DNA of 64,000 nt, taken from the NCBI GenBank assembly GCA_021464245.1, contig JADCRB010000019.1, positions 2,895,130 to 2,959,129 of the forward strand, read 5' to 3'. Of this stretch, positions 35,181-45,596 are shown one piece after another (the first letter of the stretch is position 1; every line of letters begins with the position of its first letter). The notes under the pieces were generated by a model that did no database searches, was not told where the DNA came from, and was given only the letters and a program-made list of their open reading frames with translations. Position numbers and translations under genes: made by a program. Source of the stretch: Carallia brachiata. Taxonomy: Eukaryota > Streptophyta > Magnoliopsida > Malpighiales > Rhizophoraceae.

Positions 35181-38100
35181 GTGTTCATGCTAAAAATAAT
35201 TTAAATTAGAAAATTTTTTAATTTTCTTTTTTTAAATGAGTATAATTTATTTATAATTTTATACTACCCAATAAGTATGGTCTATTTAAATAAAAAAATT
35301 AAAAATAATATTTAAATGGTATTAGATTATGAGTTAATTTTACTCACTAAAAAAGAGTAAAATTAACAAACACTTTAAATTAACTACTTAACACACTGTT
35401 AATTGTTTCCAATCCAACTAGCTAACTTGGGTATGATCCAATCTCTATGGTACGAGTTAAAAAATATTTTTGCCAAAACCTTTCAAAGTCAAGTTGAAGA
35501 AAAAATTACATATGCCAACCCTAAGAGATTCAAATATGATTTTTCATTGGCTTCCTCAATGTCACTTCGTAATAAAAGAATTAAATGAAATTTAGTATAG
35601 ACAATTGAAACATTTTTGGTTATCTTCAATTGTTGATTTATCTTTTCAGTCTGCTTTAACTATTTTCTTTTTTTATTTTTATCTTTTTAACCATTCGGTC
35701 GTAAAAAAAGAAACAGATCATGAAAACAATTGATAATATAAGGTCAAATTAGATGAGGTAATTTCTTCCGTTTGTTCCTGTTTGGCAGTGGGAATAATAA
35801 CACGAGGGTCCTGACATTATCGTGCCTAAGTGATCTGACTGCGGATTGGATGTGTTGCGAGCCTTTCAATGAATGCAAAGTTTTTCTCTGTCTTAAGACG
35901 GATCATGCCTTTAGTGACCTGACATCATCATGTTTCTGATCTTATGGCTAAGTTTAATACTTTACTTTTTTTTTTTCTCTCGCCTCTCACATTTTACTTC
36001 CCCATCATAACATTTCTGTCTCTCCCAGTTGTAGTAATTGTTCCCTTTACTGTAAGTTGTAACTCCCCAGCTACTTGCGCTTTTCTTCTCAGCTTGGGCA
36101 GAGCCAAGATTCGGACAAAATTTCAGCTCTCCAAGAACATTTTTAGGGAACATAATTTACAAGTTGCACGGTGAAATAAATAGAATAACAGTTGGATCCC
36201 TAATTTAACTGAGATGATACAGGTTAGTGTTAAAATTTTTGTCTGTTTCACTATCACTATTATTGCTACGTGACACGCAGATCCTACAGGCCACTAGGCC
36301 AGTCTTTGCTATACTGAGGTGGAATCGTAGGCAGCTGCCAGTTGAAATTTCAGTGCGGAGTCAAGACATGTTTTGTTTTTATCTTAACGTAAAGCTTCAG
36401 CTTTTGTTTTATAGAAAAAGTTTAGAAAGACCAGGGCAGGGGACTGAATGGGGTGACGCGACTGCATGTGTTCCGCACGGGCTTGCATTTTTTTTTTTTA
36501 ATGGCCTGCCATTTTACGGATCATATAAGAACAAAGAAATATGTTTATATGCAAGTAAAAAATTGTTATACAGTAATTATATATAATAATTAATATATTT
36601 TTGTATAATTGTAATAATAAGATGTATAACGAAAAAATATTTTTATTTTTTATAATTCACATTTTTTATTATAACTATACAAAATATATTAATTATTATA
36701 ATATGATCACTGTATGACAATTTTTTTGTATATCTATATAATGAAACTGTAAAAAAAAAACTCCAACTTTGTAATAACTTCAATATGAATTTTAAGGTTT
36801 TTTATATTTTATGTAATGTAATGAATTTTATAATAAAAATAACACATCTTCAAGTGAAATTAATTGATCCTATCAAATGTGTTGACTTGGCTACTGATTG
36901 ATTTTTTTACATAAGCGAAAACTGCAACTAATTAGTCTTTTCATGTATCTTCAAAAAATTTGAAACAAAAAATTAAATTAAAATATAAAATTAAATGAGT
37001 GTTACTTTAAAACTTAAAATATAGATTTACATAATATACGTTAAAATAAAAAAATATTTTTTTCTTAAAAAAATTAACCTCATTCTACTTAAAATAAAAC
37101 TAGTTACATTTTTTTCGAATGCTTCCTTCCTGTACACAACTTTTTGTGTTTTTACATAACGTAGGTATAACTGCAAAAGATGACCGGATTCTATTTTTGT
37201 GACAACTAATTTATATAAGTTGGTGCACTCAAAAGGTCGAGAAAATTTTGAAAATTTTTTTGCTATTAACACTTTTACGTACTAAATTGTTACTGCCGCT
37301 TTTCTCACCACACCAACAAATAAAATTTTTGGGCCTCAAATTTTTTTAAAAGTTTAAATAAGTAGAGGAAAAGCTTAATAGTAATATAAGTCTTTTTAGA
37401 TTTTTATATTTAATTAATAAATAATTTTATATTCCTTAACATGTCTTCTTAATACTAATTAAGGCTAATTAGCACATAAGAGAGGAAATTAAACTGGCTC
37501 AAACCTATATATGAAATGCCAAACTATTAGTATAAATAAAAGAGTAAACTAAACTTTTATACTATGATAAAACTTAGAGATTTAAGATAATAAATTTTGT
37601 ACGTATTTTATTGAGAGGGATTACGTTAATTTATATAAAAGGTGTGAACACAAAATAAAAAAAGAGATACTGAAAAAATAATTACAATAATATCAAAAAA
37701 AATATCCACAAAATCTTTTAAGTATGCTATCACATATTCTGACATGATTATTTACACACTAAAGAAGAGCCTGCACACTGCACAGATTTTAAATAATTTA
37801 ATATAAAAAATTTATCGTTTAAAATATTTTAAAATCATTCTAATTGTGGTTCTCAGTTGTTTGAATAGTTTATAAAACATATAAATTTGATAAAATTGAG
37901 AGCGTATTCTGCTGTGCACAAATTCTTTTGAGTTAGGAAATTATACCTGTTCCAGAAAATACAACTTATAAACAGCAAACTTCTAAAATTAAGATACAAA
38001 AATTATATGTTATGCGTACATAAATTGACTCAACCTATGGTATTCCATAAACTTGAACTACCATAATAAAGACGATGAAATTCTAATAAGTCCAAATTCA

Positions 38101-39446
38101 TATTAAAATATCATTAATGTCACCATATTCATAGAAAATTCAATAAAATAACCAAATTGGTTTTGTCCAGTTCTGCATAAATTATAAAAAATAACAATGA
38201 AAATTTCGTAGGAATGTAATGACAAATAACCGGACGCACTGTCATAAGTTTTATGAACAACAGCTTATCCAAACATTTATGATATCTTGACAATATTACT
38301 TGCAAAATCAAATCTAAAAGAATTTCAAATCAAAGGTTAGAAACAAAAAGCATTAAGAGTAAACAGAAATTTAGAATAAAGTCAATTCTTAATTTTCAAT
38401 TGCTTTTGTTGGTCTCAAATCTTAGATAAAGGATCATATAATACTTATGAAGAAGAACAATAATGATATATGAATGTAAAATTTAAAAAGTAAGGAAAAA
38501 GAATAAACTTTTCAAAGATATACTCGTGGCCTGGAATCTTGAAAGTAAAAATATAGATATATGAATGTAAAATTAGGATTTCTGAATTAATATTAAGAAA
38601 ATTATCAAAAGTAAGAGAAGAAAGCATTGAACTTCGCTATAAATCATTTGGCAAGAAATGCTGCTATTTGGTGTAGAACCAGCGGGCCAAATTCCATATC
38701 CTCTACCGTTGCGAAGCCATTCTTATGACATTTAGCATAGCCATCATGTAAATCATTTTTCGCAATTAGCATTGGCCTTATATAAAATTGAAAATTTAAT
38801 AAGAAGATTTAAAGAAACTAAATGCGATGAAATGACATTTAAGAAAAATGGGAAATTAAATGCAAAATTAAATAGGAAGGTTAAAGAAATTAATTGTTAT
38901 AGAATGACGTTTAAGGCAAATAGAAAAGTAGATGGAGATTAAATAGGAAATTTTATGAATTTAAATGTGATTAAATGATATAGAAGATTTCTACAATTTC
39001 TGTAATAAGAAGAGGTTTAAGGAATTAAATTTCTAATTTTGTTATGTTTATGCATCTAAAATTAAGAGTAATAATGAGTAGGAATTGACCACCATAAAGG
39101 GAATTATTCAAGGAAAAGATGAAATGAAATTAAGGTAATAATCTAGTGTAAGGAGGAAGATTAAAGGGAAAGAATCACTTACTAATAATGAGATGAATGA
39201 TTTAAATATGGTAATAATGAAGATAAGATTTTTTTGCAAAATTAAGAGTAGAAAATCTAGAATTTAGCTCATAAAATATCAGAATTAACTCATTAAAAAT
39301 GAAAAATTTTGAAATTAAAGAAAAAATTGACACATGACAACTTAAATCAAGAAAAAACTTTTTCTAACTTTCTTATTTATACTAATTAAATAGATTCTAA
39401 CACCCACAATCGAAACCATCGCTGCAATAGGAAGAGTAATCCGAAA

Positions 39447-41084
39447 ATGGAGATATCTCAGTGGTTCAACGTGGCCCTACTATTCTTCTTCTTCTTCTTC
39501 TTTCTGCTTGTCTTACACAAAATTGGAACCCCAAAAAACCTGCCACCGAGTCCACCGGCTCGTCCAATCATCGGTCATGTCCACCTGCTAAAGCAACCGG
39601 TTCACCGATCTCTGCAGCAACTTTCTGCAAAATACGGCGACATCTTGTTTCTGCGGTACGGGAGCCGTAAAGTCCTTGTGATTTCCTTGCCATCGGCAGT
39701 TGAAGAGTGCTTCACCAAAAACGACGTGATATTCGCCAACCGCCCACGCTCCATCGCCGGAAAACATCTCAATTACAACTCTACAACAATGGGTTTCTCC
39801 TCTTACGGTGACCACTGGCGCAATCTCAGGCGCCTCACAACCGTTGAGCTCTTCTCCAGCAGCCGTCTGGCAACGTTTTCGGGTATCCGCACAGAAGAGG
39901 TTCGGTCACTGCTGAAGGACTTGTTTCAGGACTGCTCAGATGGGGAGCGGATTAAAGTGCAGCTGACTTCAAAGCTTACGGAGCTTACATTCAATATAGT
40001 GATGAGGATAATCGCTGGAAAGCGTTACTATGGAAAGGACTGATAGTGAAGAGGCTAGATTGTTTCATGATCTTATAAGGGAGATGGAGTCGCTCCGTGG
40101 TAGCGGAAATCTAAACGACTACTTTCCGGTGCTGCAGTGGGTGGATTTCCGAGGGGTGGAGAAGAAGATGAAGGCATTAATGAAGAAGATGGACAGGTTC
40201 TTACAGGACCTGGTAGATGAGCATCAAGAGCAAGCAGTGAGTCATTTCCTTCAGGAAATTCACCTGTTTCTAACAAACAAAGTAGGAACATGACTTTGAT
40301 TGATGTCCTGTTATCGTTGAAAGAGACCGACCCAGAATTCTATTCCGACCAAACCATCAAAGGTGTTATAATGGTAAGAAAACTAAGAATGCGTACATAT
40401 GATCTATTGGCAATTTCATGATTCTGACACAGAATAATTTCATTTGATTCTTCGTATATACCTGCAGTCGACCCTGACTGCTGGAACTCAAACATCGGCA
40501 GCGACAATGGAATGGGCGATGTCACTTCTCCTGAACCATCCGGAAGCAATGCGGAAGGTCTATTCTGAGATAGATGCCATTGTTGGACGAGACCGCCTGT
40601 TAGATGAAACGGATGTGCCAAAACTAAGTTACCTGCAGAACGTAATCAATGAGACATTGCGACTCTTTCCACCAGCGCCACTTTTATTGCCACACGAATC
40701 CACTGCAGATTGTACCGTTTGTGGGTTCCATGTTCCCCGAGGCACAATGCTATTAGTCAATACTTGGAGCATGAACAGAGACCCCAAAATATGGAAGGAA
40801 CCAACAAAATTCAAGCCAGAGAGATTTGAAGTCGGAGAAGGTACTGAAGGGTATAAACTGCTGCCATTTGGGGCCGGAAGGCGAGCTTGTCCGGAGCCGG
40901 TCTGGCCAAACGAGTGATAGGCCTGACACTGGGTGCTTTGCTTCAGTCCTTTGAGTGGGAAAAGATTAGCAAAGAGGAGATCGACATGGCAGAGGGAACA
41001 GGGCTCACAATGCCTAGAGCTCACCCATTGGAGGCACTGTGCAGACCTCGCGAACACATTATCCACCTGCTCTCCACGCTATAA
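39447..41084 (+). pseudogene. CYP81-family P450 pseudogene, three frame breaks
   Basis: It is nearly full length and clearly related to the 16.4-kb gene: both carry SAVEECFTKNDVIFANRPRS. Exon 1 runs 39447-40374 and exon 2 40468-41084, with a GT-AG intron at the same place. The first frame stops at 40043 after AGKRYYGKD. Sequence continues in the +1 frame (DSEEARLFHDLIREM, LNDYFPVLQWVDF). It returns to the original frame near 40225-40240, then NMTLIDVLLSLKETDPEFYS. In exon 2 the oxygen-binding motif reads AGTQTS, with Gln where Asp is expected. ETLR and FKPERF are kept. One base appears lost right after the haem cysteine (FGAGRRACP), shifting the tail to another frame, where it continues to 41084. 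No functional enzyme is possible. Overall preservation suggests recent death. Confidence 0.9.
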
Positions 41085-41645
41085 ATTGTGAAGCGTGTGA
41101 CGATTATTATCACCTGACATTATTGCAAAATAACAAGAAAGTGTTTGTATCGTTTACAAGAATAAGAGTGAAGGATTGTCTATGGTGTTGTATGCCTTGC
41201 AGTTACAGGATTATGTCATCTTGTAATATTAATTAATGGAGTGTCACTCTCCAGATTGCTGGATCTTGATTTATCCAAGGGAATTCTTAGCTCAAGTGAA
41301 GCACGCCAATAAATTTGAACTGGGAAAATTGTCTAACCATTGCCATAAGCTGATCCCGGCTTCAGCTTCTCTGGAAACCACTTAATTGGCGTGGAAGTTT
41401 GCTTGCTAGAAGACATAAATAAAAAAGGATTTCACTACAGTCGACTAATCTAGCAAGAGGGGTACTCTTGCATAGTTTTTTTTCACATCCAAGTGGCAAA
41501 AAGCTTCAGATTGCAGAGGATAGAAATCCACTAGATGCAATATGTTTGTCAATGAGTCCAATTATATAGTCACAATAGTCACATCAAAAGTAAGACACGG
41601 TGTCAACACAAATATACACAGATAAATTGTAATTTCGTATAGACG
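41085..41645. other. Spacer between P450 pseudogenes
   Basis: It holds the presumptive old 3' flank of the frameshifted P450 and unassigned sequence. No gene, strong repeat or regulatory site was recognised. Confidence 0.35.
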
Positions 41646-41647
41646 CT

Positions 41648-43232
41648 ACTAAGTGCAGGCACATACACCTCTGCAGTGTCCATTAAATGGGCTATGTCAC
41701 CTCTTCTTAACAAGCCTGAGGCACCGGAGACGAGTTGGACGATTACATTGGTCAAGATTAGGGATGAATCTAGAAAATATTTTCAAGAGGATAAAGCAAA
41801 TTCATAAATTGAGAAAAAAAATGTTTAGTGGAGACAGCTTTAAAATAGAGCGAAGACATTAAAAAATTATGTAACAATTTTAGAAAATTATATATAGAAA
41901 TATATATTTAAGAGGGCGAGGGTGTTAATTAAAATAAAATTATGTGAAGATTTCAAAAAATTGTATAAAAAGTATATACATTTCTCTCATATCCAACCTA
42001 AATTCGTTTATGCACTAGTAATCAAGACAATTGGAATCCAAGTAAATGAATAAATGAATTTTTCTTTAAAGGCCGAAGGATGGTACCTTTTTTTTTTTAT
42101 GAAGAGAAAGAAAAAAAAAGATCCACCATCATGAATATGTTGGATTTATAGGCTGAAATTGGAGTAACTCACGTTTTTGTATCTCATTCAACCACTGACA
42201 AAAGAGTAAATTCACTAACTAAGTATAAATGAAACCAAGTGAGACTCTCCAACTGGAGACCGTGACAGTTACTAAGTCATGATCTTGCGTTGCACCACAA
42301 GCATTCCTCTAGAAAGGGGAATCTAACACTTTGGTTAGGGAGAGCACGGTTGCAGAAACTCAAACTTAAATCTTTAATGTAAAAATACCTCGACTTACCA
42401 TTAAATTATCACATCGAGTATTTGAAGATTAGTACTTGAATGCTTTTATTTTACTTTTCAACAGAATTAAGAAAGAAATAATGAGACTAGTATAGTTATC
42501 TATAAAAGTAAAATTTTAAGTGAGATTGGGTTTCAATTCAACTTAATCAAAGTTTGAGAAAATATGAATTTTAATTTTAAAGAAAAGATGTCTGACTCGA
42601 GTGCTCAGGTCAGGACCTTTTTAAAGAGGTCATAGGGCCCCTTGCAAAAGGAAACAACTATATTGTCTCCCATTGGTTAGAAGTGGCCGGCTCGGCCGGC
42701 TACTTTTTACGCTAATTTTAATGTATATACCAAAAACGAGTAAAACATATAACGTATACCAAAGAGGTACAAGTTAAATGATTAGTAGGCTTGAATGGGG
42801 GTGAGGGGGTGTGAGTCCATAGTCAAGATCGATTGCTAGACGAACAAAGATTGTCCGAGGTTGCCATATCTCCAAAGAAGATTCATTAAAGGAGACATTT
42901 AGAATGTACCCGGCAGCCCGACTTCTAGCGCCACACTAATCATCTGAGGATTGGACAACTGGTGTTTACCAGCACAAAGTGCCGCGAGGCACCATGTTGT
43001 GGATCAATGCACGGGCTTTTCTATGAGATTCGAAGAGTAAGGGAGGACCCAACAAGTTTCAGGTCAGAGAGGTTTGAAAGTGTCAATGTTGAGGCCTTTG
43101 GGTTGGGCAGACGGTCGTACCCTGGGACTGGCCTTGATTGTAGTAGAGTGGTGGGCTTGGCGTTGGGCTACATTAATTCAATGCTTTGGGCCATGAATTA
43201 GACATGTCTGAAGCTACAGAACTGACGTTAGT
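41648..43232 (+). pseudogene. Old CYP81-like P450 relic split by a transposon
   Basis: The left piece (41648-41758) reads LSAGTYTSAVSIKWAMSPLL plus NKPEAPE, the I-helix region. The right piece (from 42822) continues GQDRLLDEQRLSEVA, then KETFRMYPAARLLAPH, a stop, HKVPRGTMLWINARAF, a stop, FRSERFESVN, and FGLGRRSYPGTG. It ends with DMSEATELT near 43230. The haem cysteine is replaced by Tyr, Asp of the oxygen motif by Tyr, and several stops and frameshifts are present. No exon 1 was found. The two pieces join exactly in frame across the 41759-42821 insertion. It is non-functional. Confidence 0.85.
41759..42821. mobile_element. hAT-like insertion in P450 relic (1,063 bp)
   Basis: GTCAAGAT occurs at 41751-41758 and again at 42822-42829, a perfect 8-bp duplication flanking the segment. 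Removing one copy plus the insert restores continuous P450 codons for I-G-Q-D-R-L-L-D. The left end TAGGGATGAATC resembles hAT termini; the right end inverted is TATGGACTCACA, so only partial terminal symmetry is visible. The interior has no transposase frame and includes the palindrome-like GGCCGGCTCGGCCGGC near 42687. It is non-autonomous, and may itself contain other debris. Confidence 0.75.
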
Positions 43233-43517
43233 TGAGATGGTAAGGGTTTGATTTTAATTAATCAGAGGTCTCAATTTCGAGTTTTGAGAATGAAGTCACG
43301 TTAAATACTTATTAGGAGACTTTTACCGTCCTTTAAGATCTTACCCGGATCGGTTCAGATTATTCAGTAAGCCCAATAAGTGGTTTAGAAAAAAAAAAAA
43401 AACAAACAAAAAGGAGTGGGGCTTCCATATCTTTCATGAGCCACCTTCTGAATAGTCTCAGTTGATTTGGCAAAACGCTATTGGTGTCCGCTGGCCTTCC
43501 GCATGGTCTTCTTTGGA

Positions 43518-43548
<31 letters not shown>

Positions 43549-44364
43549 TTTTGGTTAATTTCTTTGGATATTTTTTAAGCAATCGCTTTTGGCCTCTCTT
43601 CTTCAAAAAGAGAGAGAGAAAAAAAAAAAAAAAAAGCTCTAAACCAAAAATATAAAAGAGAAAGGCTACCATTAACGCACTTGGAGAGACGTCGACGAGG
43701 GCTAAGTCAAAACAGTTGTCATGAATATATTACTCAATGTACTGTAACTAGTTAACCAGTAATTTTTTTTCTTATTTTCCTTTCACCCTTCTTTTCTATC
43801 ATGCGTTTTCTCGAGAATATGCACCCGTATGTGCAAGAACGTAAGATTGTACATCATCCATAGACAATAATTAACTAACTTGGCAATGACTTAGCCCTAA
43901 TCAAAATTAGGGTAAAGATTATTTTTGATTGTCACTTCTGGACAATTAAAAAAATATAACTACTTGTTAGTTTAATATAAAGTTATTAAATTTTATTTTA
44001 TTTTTTTAATATAAAATATGTAAATTTTATACTTTTAAATTTTAGAGTAACAATTATTTAATTTTAAATTTTATTTTTATTTTTTATAATTTATTAATAT
44101 AATTATATTAAATTAAAAAATAATTATATTTTATTAATAACGTATAATGTAAATGTACGAATACATGCGTGCAGAACCAAGCTCAAGGTACGAACGGTGG
44201 TTTCTCCCAATATTAAATGGCCCCACCCGTCTATCTCGTTCTTACGTTTCCGCTTCCCCCTTCCTATCGCTCCGTTCTCTCCAGCCAAGCCAACGAACCA
44301 AAAAAAAAAAAAATAAAACAAATAAAATAATAAAAAAATTCCTTATTCCTTGAAAAAAAAACAC
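43233..44364. other. Spacer upstream of WPP gene
   Basis: It holds an AT microsatellite near 43518-43540, an A-run near 43380-43395, purine runs near 43610-43640, and A/T-rich DNA. The last 150 bp (C-rich with TCTCGTTC and CCGTTCTCTCC) is probably the promoter and leader of the WPP gene. No clear TATA box was chosen. Confidence 0.4.
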
Positions 44365-44863
44365 ATGTCGGAGTCGGAGTCCACCACTACCGCCGCATCG
44401 CCCGCCGGGCGAGGACTCAGCTACGGGAGAGCCGCAGTCGCAGAAAAAGGAGCCGAGGAAGCCGACTACCAGCTCTTTTAACCTGAGCATTTGGCCGCCG
44501 ACGCAGCGGACGCGCGACGCTGTCGTCACGCGCCTAATCGAGACCTTATCCACTTCCTCCGTCCTCTCCAAGCGCTACGGTACAATTCCTCAGGAAGAGG
44601 CGGACGCCGCCGCCCGCAGTATCGAGGAGGAGGCCTTCGGCGTGGCTAACGCCGCTGTTTCCGCCGAGGACGACGGTCTCGAGATCCTCCAGCAATACTC
44701 CAAGGAGATCAGCAAACGAATGCTCCAGACTGTCAAGTCTCGATCTAGTGCTGCCTCCACGGTTGATAATAGTGCGTCGGAGTCGGCGAGTCCAGCCGCG
44801 CCGCCCCCGGCGACAGAGGAACCTACAGTGGAAGTTTCCACTTCCGTCGAGACCGAGGCTTAA
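44365..44863 (+). pseudogene. WPP-domain protein (MAF1-like), one-base frame break
   Basis: WPP-domain proteins dock at the plant nuclear envelope, bind WIT/RanGAP partners and act in division. ATG at 44365 opens MSESESTTTAASPAG, but the frame then runs into a stop near 44479. The neighbouring frame reads EDSATGEPQSQKKEPRK, then the WPP domain: SSFNLSIWPPTQRTRDAVV, TRLIETLSTSSVLSKRYG, TIPQEEADAAARSIEEEAFG. It ends in an acidic/Ser-Ala tail TEEPTVEVSTSVETEA. The span is 499 nt, one more than a multiple of three, so one extra base in the GGG near 44407-44409 accounts for everything. The rest is perfectly open and family-like at about 165 aa. It is either a very young pseudogene or a base-calling error. 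I label it pseudogene on the sequence as given. Confidence 0.8.
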
Positions 44864-45397
44864 TCTTGATAGAGCTTGTTTCATTTATATGGTATGTTTG
44901 GGGGAATTTTTAAACCTTTTTTCTTCATTTTTGTTGGTGTTCGTTATGCTGAGATCCGGCTGTACTTAATTATGGATTCTCTGATGATTATATGACATTG
45001 TAATATGGTAATATAGGGTTTCTTTCTTTTTTTTTTTTTTTCCTTTTTCCTTTCATTTTGATCCCTAGAATATTGTGTTTTTACGTTTTCGGTTCCTATG
45101 ACATGATACCAGTGAACTCTGAAACTCAAGTATCAAATGATTTACATTGAGCTGAGGAAAATGGAAGTTGTGGAGAGGTCTAAATTTTGTGCTTGTTGCA
45201 CCTGTGATAACCTACAGATTCTTCTAGCTATTCCAAAGCCCATCATATGTCATATTATGGAACAATCAAAAACACAAAGGAAAAACTGTTAGCTTTCAGA
45301 ATGAGTGGGATGTGGTAAATCCAGTTATATCTGGTCTGGCACTGTGCAATTTGTTTGTGATATTATGGAAGCTGTATATATTATGCAAGGAAAAACA
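44864..45397. other. 3' flank of WPP gene
   Basis: It is presumably 3' UTR and spacer. A T-run lies near 45028-45041. No gene was seen. Confidence 0.35.
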
Positions 45398-45596
45398 TTG
45401 GCGGACATAGAAGAAATGGACAGAAAAGTATCAATAATGCAACTGTAAGACATATTTGTGTAACAACGTTGATTTTTTGTGCAACAATAAATAACGTGAT
45501 AATTTCTTGTTGCACATTTTACTAGTTTTGTTGCACAAATAATGATAACCGTTGCATTATTGACAAATTTTTTGTCCACCAACCTATGTCCTCCTA
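45398..45596. repeat. Miniature inverted-repeat element (~198 bp)
   Basis: The left end TTGGCGGACATAG is matched inverted by CTATGTCCTCCTA at the right end. Inward, TCAATAATGCAACTG faces CCGTTGCATTATTGA, and GTGCAACAA faces TTGTTGCAC and TTGTTGCACAA. The arms could fold almost end to end. No coding. The target duplication is unclear (a TA dinucleotide is possible). Confidence 0.5.

Larger units (their letters stand above)
30710..39440. other. 8.7-kb AT-rich spacer with repeat remains
   Basis: I find no intact gene. Visible items are: a duplicated phrase ATATGCTTTTCGGCTTA(C/T)TTTGATGCC near 31268 and 31419; a related pair GGTTGGGCACA(A/T)G(C/A) near 31358 and 31848; foldback elements at 32739-33225 and 34074-34400; a possible coding relic at 34950-35180; and a degenerate repeat family with TTTAAAGAAA(C/T)TAA and AGGAAATT units at 38780-38960. 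The rest is A/T-rich with short meaningless frames. Confidence 0.5.

Noticed and set aside
36227..36586. 119-aa plus-strand frame
   Set aside because: No domain, and it includes a translated poly-T run; chance open frame.
44242..44884. Minus-strand frames opposite the WPP gene
   Set aside because: They are reverse-strand shadows of conserved WPP codons; the plus strand carries recognisable family sequence.
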